Shown here piece by piece: positions 18,361 through 27,588 of a stretch of DNA of 64,000 nt (its first letter is position 1; each line of letters starts with the position of its first letter). The translations under genes were made by a program, and so were the position numbers. Source of the stretch: Desulfuromonadales bacterium (GTDB lineage Bacteria; Desulfobacterota; Desulfuromonadia; Desulfuromonadales; Syntrophotaleaceae); contig JASKKK010000004.1 in assembly GCA_030154185.1 (NCBI GenBank), forward strand, positions 18,369-82,368. Reading direction: 5' to 3'. The notes beneath the pieces are model-generated. The model did no database searches, was not told where the DNA came from, and saw nothing but the letters and a program-made list of their open reading frames with translations.

Positions 18361-18948
18361 TCAGCATGCCACCCATATTTTTGCCAGAGACCGACCTAGG
18401 TTGCGTGCATTCTCAAATGCAAGAGAACGGAGGCCTTCTGATGAGTCTTCTAAAGGGTGCAGTGTTTTGACGAGGTTGAATCCGCCTTTGGAGAATTTCA
18501 TAGTGATAAAATCAGATCCTAGCGCGTCCAACTGAGCTCTGCAGCGTCCGTCACTTTTTACTGTCGGAGATATGAGAATCATGAAGCGATCCTCTCTCCA
18601 AGCACATGTCTTTCCTTGACGGCTACGAAAAACGAGAAATCCTTCGATGCGTTTAATAAGACTTTTAAATTTAATGCTCGGGTTTTCCGGACAGTCTTCC
18701 AGGGCGATAATTAGAATATCGGAGGCGAAGACGAATCGTCCAACCCGCTGGGCATCGTCTTCCGGCAAGACACATTCACCGTGGGGATCGCAGCGGAAAC
18801 ATTCTTTGCAGGACTCTATGTCCAGATCCCGGATATTGATCCATTCGATTGCGTGAGAAACGGATATGCCGTCATAAATGCATTTCAGCAATGCCATTTC
18901 ATCACAATCTTCATTCAAGCAATCGCTCAGAATCACTGCCCTCATCAT
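18361..18948 (-). CDS. Flavodoxin-like / iron-sulfur flavoprotein-type protein
   Basis: 195 residues. A flavodoxin-like beginning MMRAVILSDCLNEDCD is followed by a cysteine group at about 47-59 (CKECFRCDPHGEC, that is C-x2-C-x2-C-x5-C) and the ASDILIIAL strand. This is the layout of NAD(P)H-dependent FMN reductase / iron-sulfur flavoprotein relatives in anaerobes. Resemblance is partial: the usual P-loop-like FMN segment (GSPR) is not present, so FMN binding is uncertain. A CAGGAGACGA site precedes two ATG codons. It lies 58 bases upstream of the mutase/phosphatase gene on the same strand, so the two may be transcribed together. Confidence 0.65.
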   Translation of the reverse strand: MMRAVILSDCLNEDCDEMALLKCIYDGISVSHAIEWINIRDLDIESCKECFRCDPHGECVLPEDDAQRVGRFVFASDILIIALEDCPENPSIKFKSLIKRIEGFLVFRSRQGKTCAWREDRFMILISPTVKSDGRCRAQLDALGSDFITMKFSKGGFNLVKTLHPLEDSSEGLRSLAFENARNLGRSLAKIWVAC

Positions 18949-19346
18949 TCGTCTCCTGGTTGTAATTGTAAGGAAGGTTTATGAGATAGAGCTCTCTAGC
19001 TTTGCATCGTTCTTTAAATAATGTAAATACTCTCATTTTTTGGGCAGTTTTCGATCGCTGACGGAGGGAAAATCACCATTTATCGTAGCCCCCCATGTTC
19101 CATGGCCGAAATTCTTAAATGGATTATCAACTCATTATTATTTATTGAGCTATTTTACCTTGTTTCAGAAAATTTTCGAACATGAGGTTCAAAAAAATGA
19201 CATGTGGAAGGATCTACATAGAGAGGACAGAATGAGTCACACGATCTAAGTGTTAAATTCAGGCAGGTGATATCATTTCGGCAGACGGAAGGCTCCGGAT
19301 TGGTGCAAAAAAATGAGCAAACCTCTTCGTTGTTGCAAGTCAGTTT
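18949..19346. other. AT-rich intergenic region
   Basis: About 400 bases, clearly more AT-rich than its surroundings, with no ORF having a ribosome site and no structured RNA that I recognise. Confidence 0.5.
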
Positions 19347-19529
19347 TTAAGCTTTACGATCATGTTTGGAAGCAGGCAAGGCCTTCGGATCAAAACCGCG
19401 AACGACGACCTTTGAGTGTCGACTGTTTTTGTTTCCGATCAGTCTTATTTTCTGAAAAACCCTCACCCAAAAAGATTTTTTATGCGGCACCGGAGGTTTT
19501 CGGAATGGAATAACCTTGCATTTTCCCAT
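19347..19529 (-). CDS. Small basic hypothetical protein
   Basis: 60 residues, very rich in lysine and arginine, starting MGKCKVIPFRKPPVPHKK. An AGGGAGA site stands 6 bases before the ATG. I do not recognise a family; the VIPFR start resembles several short unannotated proteins. It lies downstream of tRNA-Pro on the same strand but beyond a terminator. A real but uncharacterised gene or a chance ORF are both possible. Confidence 0.4.
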   Translation of the reverse strand: MGKCKVIPFRKPPVPHKKSFWVRVFQKIRLIGNKNSRHSKVVVRGFDPKALPASKHDRKA

Positions 19530-19644
19530 ATTTGTCTCCCTTCGGAAATCAGCAGTTATCACTTTGGCGGGAAACGCTTTCCTAATAAATATAATGCAAA
19601 CAGATATAATGGCAAGCCCGTTCACTTTAGCGATCGTCGGATAT

Positions 19645-19676
19645 AAAAAAGGAGCCGCAATAACAATTGCGGCTCC
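19645..19676 (-). terminator. Terminator of tRNA-Pro
   Basis: Perfect 10-bp stem GGAGCCGCAA/TTGCGGCTCC (19651-19660 with 19667-19676), 6-nt loop, followed on the minus strand by six T (19650-19645). It lies 8 bases after the tRNA 3' end. Confidence 0.9.
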
Positions 19677-19682
19677 TTTGCG

Positions 19683-19760
<78 letters not shown>

Positions 19761-19777
19761 TCGATCAACGAGTGCGG

Positions 19778-19806
19778 ATTATGCTGCATCCGCCAGGAAT
19801 TGTCAA
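19778..19806 (-). promoter_or_regulatory. Sigma-70 promoter of tRNA-Pro
   Basis: On the minus strand TTGACA (19806-19801), a 17-base spacer and CATAAT (19783-19778) stand about 18 bases before the mature tRNA 5' end. The GC-rich stretch after the -10 box fits growth-rate controlled stable-RNA promoters. Confidence 0.8.
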
Positions 19807-19881
19807 GGGAAAATTACCCATTGTTTGAACGAAAAATGAATCCAAAAATCAAAGGAGTTCAGGGTCTTATACCTCACCCTT

Positions 19882-20313
19882 CTACAAATTGTAGACACTC
19901 TCTCCAGGCAGTATTTTTATACCCTTGTCACGCAGCGTCTTGACGGCTCCATCGACATTATCGAAGCGGAAGATAATCACGGCGTTGTCGCCCAAACGCT
20001 CAACGAAGGCATAAAGGTATTCCACGGTTATCCCGGCCGCATCGAGTTCCTGAAGGATGTCGGCCAAACCTGCAGGACGATCGGGCACCTCGACAGCAAC
20101 GACATCGGTCTTGGAAACGGTAAAATCGTGTTCGGCGAGTACCTGCTTGGCCAGATCGTTTTTATCAACGATCAAACGCAACACACCGAAGTCCGAGGTG
20201 TCGGCCAAGGAAAGAGCACGGATGTTGACCCCCGCATCTCCCAGCACTTTGGTCGCTTCGGCAAGTCGACCGGGGATATTTTCAATAAAGATGGAAATCT
20301 GCTGAACCTTCAT
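19882..20313 (-). CDS. Tandem ACT-domain protein
   Basis: 143 residues made of two ACT domains (MKVQQISIFIENIPGRLAEA near 1-65 and VVAVEVPDRPAGLADILQEL near 70-140), the amino-acid-binding regulatory fold. The ATG at 20313 has AGGAGAGG ahead. It directly follows paaK in the ior operon. The same iorAB-paaK-ACT order is common in anaerobes that ferment aromatic amino acids, so it probably senses an amino acid for this pathway, but the ligand is unknown. Confidence 0.88.
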   Translation of the reverse strand: MKVQQISIFIENIPGRLAEATKVLGDAGVNIRALSLADTSDFGVLRLIVDKNDLAKQVLAEHDFTVSKTDVVAVEVPDRPAGLADILQELDAAGITVEYLYAFVERLGDNAVIIFRFDNVDGAVKTLRDKGIKILPGESVYNL

Positions 20314-20344
20314 GCGCAACCTCTCCTGTTTCAGGTGTGCGGTG

Positions 20345-21646
20345 CTATTTGGAACGGTTATCGATGACCCTCTTTGCTTTACCTTCGGACCGGGTAATGG
20401 TTTTGGGTTCAACCAGTCGGACTTTGCAGGTGATGCCGAGAAGCTCCTTGATCTCCTTTCGAATTCTAGCGGCCAGATCCTGCAACGGTTTTATGGCATC
20501 GGAGAAAATACCCTCATTCACTTCGACTTGAACTTCGAGGGTGTCCAGATTCTCTTCCCGATCGACTATCAGCTGATAGTGGGGTTCCACACCCTCAATG
20601 CTCATCAAAACGCTTTCGATCTGCGACGGGAAAACATTTACCCCGCGAATGATGAGCATGTCGTCACTCCGGCCGCTCATGCGTTCCAGCCGACGATGGG
20701 TGCGCCCGCACCGGCAGGGCTCAACGATCAAACGTGTGATATCCCGGGTTCGATAGCGGATCATGGGGATGCCTTCCTTGGTGATGGTGGTGATTACCAG
20801 TTCCCCCTGCTCTCCCGGAGGTAAAACCTCTCCTGTATCCGGATTGATGATTTCGGCAATGAAATGATCCTCCCAGATATGCAGCCCGTGTTGTTCTTCA
20901 ATACATTCGATTGCGACCCCGGGGCCCAGAATTTCGGACAGGCCGTAGATATCGATAGCCTTGATATTGAGTTTTTCTTCGATTTCTCCCCGGATCGATT
21001 CGCTCCAGGGCTCGGCGCCAAGGATCCCGACCCGCAACGGGAAGCTCTTTATATCGATATCTTGTTCAGCCGCAATTTCAGCAAGGTAGAGACTGTAGGA
21101 CGGGGTGCAGGTCAGGACCGTTGAACCGAAATCCTGCATAATCATGATCTGCTTTTTGCTGTTCCCCCCGGACATGGGGATGACTGCCGCACCGAGTTTC
21201 TCGGCACCGTAGTGGGCTCCCAACCCTCCGGTAAAAAGACCGTAGCCGTAGGCATTGTGAATGACGTCACCCCGTCCGACTCCTGCCGCCCCGAAAGAGC
21301 GAGCCATTAATTCGGACCAGATTTCGATATCGCGCCTGGTATAGCCGACGACCGTCGGTTTGCCGGTGGTACCGGACGATGCGTGAATACGTACGATGCG
21401 TTCCAGCGGGACCGCAAAAAGACCATACGGGTAGTTATCACGCATGTCCTGCTTCAATGTAAACGGTATTCGTTGTAAATCGGCCAGTGTTTTTATTTGG
21501 TCCGGCGTCGTACCGGCCTTTTGAAAGGCCTGACGATAAAAGGGTACGGTGGCATAGACACGTTCCAGCGTATGTTGCAATCTCTTGAGTTGCAAAGATT
21601 CAAGTGCTTCACGCGGCAGGGTTTCGAACTCTTCGTTCCAGAGCAT
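20345..21646 (-). CDS. paaK: Phenylacetate-CoA ligase
   Basis: 433 residues of the adenylate-forming ligase family, converting phenylacetate or related aryl acids with ATP and CoA to the aryl-CoA (or the reverse, conserving ATP). The AMP-binding motif [18 protein letters not shown] lies near residue 90. Then come the [13 protein letters not shown] motif and the carboxyl domain [20 protein letters not shown]. The start [13 protein letters not shown] at 21646 is the usual family start; longer upstream frame is not needed. It lies 16 bases after iorB and 31 bases before the ACT gene, clearly one operon. Confidence 0.95.
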   Translation of the reverse strand: MLWNEEFETLPREALESLQLKRLQHTLERVYATVPFYRQAFQKAGTTPDQIKTLADLQRIPFTLKQDMRDNYPYGLFAVPLERIVRIHASSGTTGKPTVVGYTRRDIEIWSELMARSFGAAGVGRGDVIHNAYGYGLFTGGLGAHYGAEKLGAAVIPMSGGNSKKQIMIMQDFGSTVLTCTPSYSLYLAEIAAEQDIDIKSFPLRVGILGAEPWSESIRGEIEEKLNIKAIDIYGLSEILGPGVAIECIEEQHGLHIWEDHFIAEIINPDTGEVLPPGEQGELVITTITKEGIPMIRYRTRDITRLIVEPCRCGRTHRRLERMSGRSDDMLIIRGVNVFPSQIESVLMSIEGVEPHYQLIVDREENLDTLEVQVEVNEGIFSDAIKPLQDLAARIRKEIKELLGITCKVRLVEPKTITRSEGKAKRVIDNRSK

Positions 21647-21662
21647 GGGAACGGCCCTCCTT

Positions 21663-22256
21663 TCAGCTTTTGACCGGAGCGGCCTTGCGTCCGAGATCGA
21701 AGGCCTTGAGATTTGTTTCGAGAAAACGCTCCGGCACCATGCGACGCAAGGTGTCGTGCCATAAGTCCGCACCTACGGGCAGAGCTCCGGATATCGCACC
21801 TAACAACGCAACATTGACGGTCCTGGGATTACCAGCCTGGGACGCTAGTCGCGTGCCGTCCACAACAAGCGTATCCGAAAAAGCCGAACGGATCTTTTCC
21901 TTGATGTTTTCGGGATATTGTTCCTTACCCAAAGTCACTGGCGGCGGAAGAATTTTCAGGTCATTCGCCACAACCTGACCTCCCTTGCGAAGCAACGACA
22001 GATGCCGATAGGTTTCCAACAATTCGAAGCCGAGCAGAATATCTCCTTCACCGTCCGGAATGATGGAAGAATAGACCTTGGTTCCGAAACGAATGTGCGA
22101 TATGACACTGCCTCCACGTTGTGCCATACCATGGATCTCGTTTTTTTTGACATCGAAACCGGCCAGCATCAAAACTTCGGAAAGGACTTCGCTGGCAAGG
22201 AGAATGCCCTGGCCACCTACGCCGGAAATAAGAATATTGGTTACTTTATCCTTCAT
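21663..22256 (-). CDS. iorB: Indolepyruvate ferredoxin oxidoreductase, beta subunit
   Basis: 197 residues, the gamma/POR-type domain of the two-subunit arylpyruvate:ferredoxin oxidoreductase: [20 protein letters not shown], then [20 protein letters not shown] and [18 protein letters not shown]. With IorA it oxidatively decarboxylates indolepyruvate and phenylpyruvate to aryl-acetyl-CoA with reduced ferredoxin. The start [10 protein letters not shown] at 22256 overlaps the end of iorA by 11 bases. Confidence 0.95.
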   Translation of the reverse strand: MKDKVTNILISGVGGQGILLASEVLSEVLMLAGFDVKKNEIHGMAQRGGSVISHIRFGTKVYSSIIPDGEGDILLGFELLETYRHLSLLRKGGQVVANDLKILPPPVTLGKEQYPENIKEKIRSAFSDTLVVDGTRLASQAGNPRTVNVALLGAISGALPVGADLWHDTLRRMVPERFLETNLKAFDLGRKAAPVKS

Positions 22257-24012
22257 GGCGACCTCCAATGGCATCGAATTGACACATCTGCGGGCAGAGT
22301 CCGCAACCGCAGCATAACAAGGGATTGATGACCGCTTTTCCTCTTTCGCCGGCTTCGGGTTGCCATTCGATAGCGGGACAACCGAGCTGGAGACAGGCTT
22401 TGCAGCCGGTGCATTTATTCGGGTCGACGGCCAGCGGCGCCTTTTTTTTGACTGGATCGTGCTTGACAAGCATGCAGGGACGCCGGGCAATGACCACCGA
22501 AACTGCCGGGCGATCCATTTCCGTCCTGATTACTTCGCGGGTATGCGCGATATCGTAAGGGTCGACCACGGTGATGTTCTCGACTCCGACACTGCGGCAA
22601 AGGGCTTCGAGATCGATCTGATAAGTTTCATCGCCTGCCAGGGTATAACCTGACCCGGGATTTTCCTGGCGGCCGGTCATGGCGGTGGTGCGGTTGTCGA
22701 GGATCAAGACCGTTGCATGGGACTTGTTATAGACCATGTCCATAAGTCCGTTGATGCCGGTATGCAGAAACGTCGAGTCTCCTATCACCGCGACTACTCG
22801 CCGTGCCTCTTGCGGATCGAGAACCTTGGTCATTCCTGTTGCGTTGCCGATACTTGCCCCCATACAAATGCAGGTATCCATGGCCGAAAGAGGTTCCATG
22901 AATCCCAGGGTATAACATCCGATATCCCCGGTAACAAAGGCCTTGAGGCGGTTCAGAGTAAGAAAAACGCTGCGATGGGGACAGCCGGGGCACATGTTCG
23001 GCGGCCGGTTGGGCAAAGTATCCTGCGGCACATAGAAAGAATCATTCGTTTCACCGGTAAGGGCCCTTTTTAAGCGGGCCGGGGTAAGCTCGCCGCAGAT
23101 GGGCAATATGTCCTTGCCATGTACGGCAATCCCCATGGCCCGAACCTGTTCCTCGATAAAAGGGTCCAATTCTTCGATGACGTAAAGTGTATCGTAACGA
23201 CTTGCAAAATCCCGGATCATCTGCTTGGGCAGAGGATAGACCATGCCCAGTTTGAGAATGTCGGCATCCGGCAGCACCTCCTTGGCGTACAGATAAGATA
23301 CGCCGCTGGTTATGACGCCGATTTTGCCTTGTCCCACTTCTATTCGATTAAAGGGTTGCTGACAGACCCACTCTTCCATTTTTCGCAGCCGTTCCTCGAC
23401 GACAACATGGCGCTTGCGAGCGTTCCCGGGCAACATCACAAATTTGGCCGGATTTTTTTCCACCGCCTTAGTCGGTTGTGACGGGACCGGCTGGCCAAGT
23501 TCTACAACCGATTTCGAATGCGATATGCGGGTTGTGGATCGCAGGAAAACGGGTGTGTCGAAAAGCTCGCTGACTTCCAGACTCAGGCGCGTAAAATCGA
23601 GAGCTTCCTGACTGTCCGAAGGTTCGAACATAGGCATTTTCGCGAACTTGGCATAGTTCCGGTTATCCTGTTCATTTTGTGAGGAATGCAACTCAGGATC
23701 ATCGGCCGTCACCAGTACCAGCCCCCCTCTAACTCCCGTATATGACAGAGTGAAAAGGGGGTCTGCTGCGACATTGACCCCGACGTGCTTCATGGCCACA
23801 AGAGCCCGCCCGCCGCCGAATGAGGCGCCGATGCCGACTTCCAGCGCGACTTTTTCATTAGGAGACCAGGAGGCATCAACCGAAGGATATCGGGTAATGT
23901 TTTCAAGGATTTCCGTGCTTGGAGTACCCGGATAAGCGGAAGCAACCTTGACGCCCGCCTCAAAGGCTCCGCGCGCGATTGCTTCGTTTCCTGATAACAT
24001 GCAGCGTTTCAT
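22246..24012 (-). CDS. iorA: Indolepyruvate ferredoxin oxidoreductase, alpha subunit
   Basis: 588 residues. The amino-terminal pyrimidine-binding domain (GNEAIARGAFEAGVKVASAYPGTPSTEI) is followed by the transketolase-type TPP domain (CPGCPHRSVFLTL, GDIGCYTLG, VIGDSTFLHTGI). Two carboxyl-terminal [4Fe-4S] ferredoxin motifs follow (CTGCKACLQLGCP and CCGCGLCPQMC). This is the standard IorA build, first gene of the iorA-iorB-paaK-ACT operon. The ATG at 24012 has AAAAGGACGC ahead. A strong promoter lies about 100 bases upstream. Confidence 0.96.
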   Translation of the reverse strand: MKRCMLSGNEAIARGAFEAGVKVASAYPGTPSTEILENITRYPSVDASWSPNEKVALEVGIGASFGGGRALVAMKHVGVNVAADPLFTLSYTGVRGGLVLVTADDPELHSSQNEQDNRNYAKFAKMPMFEPSDSQEALDFTRLSLEVSELFDTPVFLRSTTRISHSKSVVELGQPVPSQPTKAVEKNPAKFVMLPGNARKRHVVVEERLRKMEEWVCQQPFNRIEVGQGKIGVITSGVSYLYAKEVLPDADILKLGMVYPLPKQMIRDFASRYDTLYVIEELDPFIEEQVRAMGIAVHGKDILPICGELTPARLKRALTGETNDSFYVPQDTLPNRPPNMCPGCPHRSVFLTLNRLKAFVTGDIGCYTLGFMEPLSAMDTCICMGASIGNATGMTKVLDPQEARRVVAVIGDSTFLHTGINGLMDMVYNKSHATVLILDNRTTAMTGRQENPGSGYTLAGDETYQIDLEALCRSVGVENITVVDPYDIAHTREVIRTEMDRPAVSVVIARRPCMLVKHDPVKKKAPLAVDPNKCTGCKACLQLGCPAIEWQPEAGERGKAVINPLLCCGCGLCPQMCQFDAIGGRHEG

Positions 24013-24052
24013 GTTGCGTCCTTTTCTGTATGGTTGGCAAGGTGCTACCAAG

Positions 24053-24081
24053 AAAAAAATACCGTTTTATAAATAACGGTA
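24053..24081 (-). terminator. Intrinsic terminator or 5' stem in the iorA leader
   Basis: TACCGTT/AACGGTA (24075-24081 with 24060-24066) encloses an 8-nt loop and is followed on the minus strand by seven T. It could end the ppx transcript. Because it begins at the expected start point of the iorA promoter, it could instead act as an attenuator or protective 5' stem. Confidence 0.65.
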
Positions 24082-24084
24082 GCG

Positions 24085-24113
24085 AATATAATGAACCCTG
24101 GAGATATTGTCAA
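24085..24113 (-). promoter_or_regulatory. Sigma-70 promoter of the iorA operon
   Basis: On the minus strand TTGACA (24113-24108), a 17-base spacer and TATATT (24090-24085). The predicted start falls near 24078, at the edge of the hairpin listed at 24053-24081. Confidence 0.75.
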
Positions 24114-24181
24114 TCGCCGCAGGAGTCAGCCGACCACCGACGCTCAGATATCCGTGCTGGTGTGCGGGACGTCGATGAAAA

Positions 24182-25099
24182 TCATGAATTGGCGGCCATA
24201 TCCAACAACAGCCCCTCCAGAAGTCCAAAATCGCTGACCTTCATATTTTTTTTATCGAAGTGCTTTAAAATGCCGAGAACAATGCGAAGCCCCGGGATAA
24301 TAAGATCTCCCCTGCCCTTTTCCACGCCGGGCAATTCCTCTCTCTGGTCGCTGGAAAGAGGGGCCAGCCGCTGTGATAGGATACGCAGTTCGCTTTCGTT
24401 TAAAACCTGGTTATTGACAAGCAGCCCGTCATAAACAGTCATCTCCATTTTCATCGCAGCAAGGGTCGTTACGGTCCCGGCTGTTCCGACCAGGACGGTT
24501 TTTAAATGTAAGGCCGTGTCGAGTGTGCCTGCCTGCTTCATGTCTTCGGCCACAGCATCGAGAGTGCTGAAAATGCGTTTGTGTTGTTGTGATTCCTGGG
24601 GATGCTTTTCGCACAGCTCTACAACACCCAGCGGATAACTTTTCTGAAACAGCACTTTTTCTTTTTCACATAAAATAAATTCCGTGCTGCCTCCCCCGAT
24701 GTCGAACATCAGACAGCGCTCCGGAGTCGGATCAAGGGCAGCATACATACCGGCGCGACTCAAACGTGCCTCTTCCATCCCATCGATAATATGCAATCGA
24801 AGCCCGGTATGCTCGTTTACCAGGGCGATAAACTCGTCGGCGTTGGGTGCACGGCGCAATGCTTCGGTGCCGACCACGCGCACCTTCTCTACCTCTGCCT
24901 TTTCGATGATTGCGGCCAGGTCCTGAAGAGCAGCAAGGGCATTATTCATGCTGTTACGGGAAAGTCCTCGACGAGGATGGAAATTTCCGGCCAGGCGGGT
25001 GACATGCCGGACATAGCGAATCGGCATGACGGCATCGTGGCAGACCTGCCCGATAACAAGCCGGATAGTGTTAGAACCGACATCGATGGCAGCATGCAT
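24182..25099 (-). CDS. ppx: Ppx/GppA-family phosphatase (exopolyphosphatase)
   Basis: 305 residues of the actin-like ASKHA fold. It shows the phosphate-1 motif AAIDVGSNTIRLVIGQ, the phosphate-2 motif LMFDIGGGSTEF and an adenosine-type GTAGTVTTLAAM. Such short Ppx/GppA proteins hydrolyse polyphosphate ends or pppGpp; which one cannot be read. The start ATG at 25099 abuts the stop of the Na/Pi cotransporter gene (25100), so they are co-transcribed, linking phosphate uptake to polyphosphate handling. Confidence 0.92.
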   Translation of the reverse strand: MHAAIDVGSNTIRLVIGQVCHDAVMPIRYVRHVTRLAGNFHPRRGLSRNSMNNALAALQDLAAIIEKAEVEKVRVVGTEALRRAPNADEFIALVNEHTGLRLHIIDGMEEARLSRAGMYAALDPTPERCLMFDIGGGSTEFILCEKEKVLFQKSYPLGVVELCEKHPQESQQHKRIFSTLDAVAEDMKQAGTLDTALHLKTVLVGTAGTVTTLAAMKMEMTVYDGLLVNNQVLNESELRILSQRLAPLSSDQREELPGVEKGRGDLIIPGLRIVLGILKHFDKKNMKVSDFGLLEGLLLDMAANS

Positions 25100-26788
25100 T
25101 TATTTTTCTCCGACGACAGCCTTGCTGACATTGAAAGCATGACTGCCGATTTTGGAAAAGCTGTGCAACATATCGATGTAGATCAGTCCCTGCTGCACCG
25201 AACATTCTCCGGTATTCAGTCGGGAAATATGGTTGTTTTTCAACGTTTCCTCAAGTTCATCCACCACACCGACCATATAACTCGATTTGGATTTGATGCT
25301 GGTATCGCTTCGGTCCAGAGCATCCACAATAAAAGCCAGGAAATCCCTCGTCTTAAGTGCCAGCTCTTCAATTTCCTGAGTAGCGACACCGGATAAGGCC
25401 TGTTTGAGGTCTCGAAGGCGGCTGGAAAGTTTCCACAGATTTTCGCAATGATCTCCAACCCGTTCGAGATCATTAACGATATGCATCATGGAAGCGACAT
25501 CCCGGGACATATCCTGAGTGATGGATTTTTGAGAAAGGTTGACGAGGAAATCGGTTATTTCCTTTTGCAGCAGATCGACGATTTCTTCTTTTTTTTCCAG
25601 ATCGGGAAGACGTTTCAAACTGCCATCACGGAAAAAATCCATCGTTTCATCCAACATTTCGAGAGTAAGATGGGCCATTCGTCGAGTTTCGGATCGCGCC
25701 TGCCCCAAAGCAATAGGCGGTGTATTCAGTACGCGATTGTCGATATATTTGAGATGAAATTCCATAAATTCGTCCTTCCCGGGAAGCAACAGACAGACGA
25801 ATTTTGCCAACAGGCCAATAAAGGGCAGGAAGATCAAAGTATTGACGATGTTGAACAGACTGTGGGCATTGGCGATATGCCAGGAGATGTTCGGCTGGTC
25901 ACCTATTGCGGCGCCGAAACTGGAGGCCTCGCCGGCCGTGTGAATGATAAAATTCGGATCCCCTGGGGTCAGGGCATCGACCGCGGTCAAAAAATACGGA
26001 AAAGTCGAGATAACGAGAACAACACCGATGGAATTGAAAAGCAGGTGAGCCAATGCCGTACGCCGGGCCGCGAGATTGGTACCTATGGCTGCAAGATTGG
26101 CCGTTATGGTCGTTCCGATGTTTTCGCCAAGGATCAGAGCAACGCTGACATCGAAGCTCAGTAGGCCGCTGCTGGCAAGCGCCATGGTTATTCCGATGGT
26201 GGCGCTGCTGCTCTGAACGGCGATGGTCAACAAAGCCCCCAAAGCGATAGCCAGAACGTAACTGTCTCCGACCATAAGGAAAAAGTTTTGAAAGGCCTCA
26301 CTTCCCTTCAGTGGGTCAAAGGCTCCCTTCATCGTAGCCAGTCCGAAAAACAGGATACCGAAGCCCAACAGAATTTCACCGCTGTAAATCCATTTTTTAC
26401 TGCGGGAAAAAAGTTTAAGCCCGGTACCGATTCCGATTGCAGGCAAGGCAAATTGGGTGATTTTAAGAGCAAGAAGCTGGGCGGTAATCGTCGTCCCGAT
26501 ATTGGCGCCGAGAACGACGCCTATAGCCTGTATCAATGTCATCAGGCCTGCATTCACGAAGCCGATAACCATGACGGTCGTGGCGCTGGACGATTGAATA
26601 ATGGCGGTAACGGCCAGTCCGACAAAGGTACCTATCAACCGATTATTGGTCAGAGCTGCAAGAATCTTCCGCATGCGTTCGCCGGCGATTTTCTGCAGTC
26701 CTTCCGACATAATTTTCATGCCGAACAAAAACAGGCCAAGGCCGCCGATCAAGCCGAAAATGGTGGCCTGATTAAAGAAATCCAGCAT
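25100..26788 (-). CDS. Na/Pi cotransporter family protein with PhoU-like tail
   Basis: 562 residues. The membrane part carries the twin QSSSATT-type inverted repeats of the NptA/PNaS family (AIIQSSSATTVMVIG near 65 and AVQSSSATIGITMAL near 190), with about eight to nine hydrophobic segments up to residue 340. A PhoU-like helical bundle fills about 350-555 (HIVNDLERVGDHCENLW). Start ATG with GAGGAG at 26788. It would import phosphate with sodium, the PhoU tail tuning activity. It precedes ppx without a gap. Confidence 0.93.
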   Translation of the reverse strand: MLDFFNQATIFGLIGGLGLFLFGMKIMSEGLQKIAGERMRKILAALTNNRLIGTFVGLAVTAIIQSSSATTVMVIGFVNAGLMTLIQAIGVVLGANIGTTITAQLLALKITQFALPAIGIGTGLKLFSRSKKWIYSGEILLGFGILFFGLATMKGAFDPLKGSEAFQNFFLMVGDSYVLAIALGALLTIAVQSSSATIGITMALASSGLLSFDVSVALILGENIGTTITANLAAIGTNLAARRTALAHLLFNSIGVVLVISTFPYFLTAVDALTPGDPNFIIHTAGEASSFGAAIGDQPNISWHIANAHSLFNIVNTLIFLPFIGLLAKFVCLLLPGKDEFMEFHLKYIDNRVLNTPPIALGQARSETRRMAHLTLEMLDETMDFFRDGSLKRLPDLEKKEEIVDLLQKEITDFLVNLSQKSITQDMSRDVASMMHIVNDLERVGDHCENLWKLSSRLRDLKQALSGVATQEIEELALKTRDFLAFIVDALDRSDTSIKSKSSYMVGVVDELEETLKNNHISRLNTGECSVQQGLIYIDMLHSFSKIGSHAFNVSKAVVGEK

Positions 26789-26946
26789 GGATTGGATTCT
26801 CCTCTGATGGAACGTAAATGGTATAAAATCACATAAACCGCCGGCACTATACCCGAAGCATCCGGTTTTTTCAAGAAAGAGCCGGCGATATTAGTTTGGG
26901 AATATATTATTCGACTTGAGAAAGGGGATATGGGGTGAACCGCGGT

Positions 26947-27561
26947 TTATAGTTGATGAATCCAACTGGTATCGCCGGCCCCCTGGCGCAGCACTTCGAT
27001 CTTGTCGTCGATAAGACTGATCACTGTGGAAGCCTCACCTTGAATGATACCGCCATCGACGACCATATCGATCTGTTTACCCAGTTGCTCTTCGATCAGG
27101 GACGGGTCGTAGCAGGGGTTTTGGCCGGATAGATTGGCGCTGGTGGTTACAAGGGGATGACCCAATTCGCGCACGATGGCCAGTGCAATAGGGTTGGAAG
27201 GAATGCGGATACCGACGGTTTTCTGTTTGGTGACAAGCAGGTCGGGGACGATGCGGGTTGCATCGAGGATGAACGTATAAGGCCCGGGCAGGTAGCGTTT
27301 CATGATCTTGAATGCAAAATTACTGACCTGCGCGTAGTTGGCTACGTCGGACAGATCGGCACAGATAAATGAAAATGGCTTTCGCTCGGTGCGCTCTTTG
27401 ATCTGATAGATCCTTTTGATGCCTTTACGATTGAAAATATCGCAGCCGAGACCGTAGATGGTATCGGTAGGATAAGCGACAATCCCCCCCTGCTTGATGC
27501 ATTCGACAACGCGATTGATAAGGCGCTTTTGAGGAGTTTCGGCATTTATGGTGAGTAGCAT
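26947..27561 (-). CDS. Sua5/YciO/YrdC family protein (threonylcarbamoyl-AMP synthase)
   Basis: 204 residues of the YrdC fold: GGIVAYPTDTIYGLGCDIF, KRIYQIKERTERKPFSFIC, PGPYTFIL, VGIRIPSNPIA and TTSANLSG. The family makes L-threonylcarbamoyladenylate for the tRNA t6A modification. It could equally be the YciO paralogue, whose KERTERKPFS pattern it resembles, so the symbol is left open. It is the last gene of the run that starts with rimP. Confidence 0.88.
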   Translation of the reverse strand: MLLTINAETPQKRLINRVVECIKQGGIVAYPTDTIYGLGCDIFNRKGIKRIYQIKERTERKPFSFICADLSDVANYAQVSNFAFKIMKRYLPGPYTFILDATRIVPDLLVTKQKTVGIRIPSNPIALAIVRELGHPLVTTSANLSGQNPCYDPSLIEEQLGKQIDMVVDGGIIQGEASTVISLIDDKIEVLRQGAGDTSWIHQL

Positions 27562-27588
27562 GACGGCTCCTTTTCCCTGGTGATCCAG

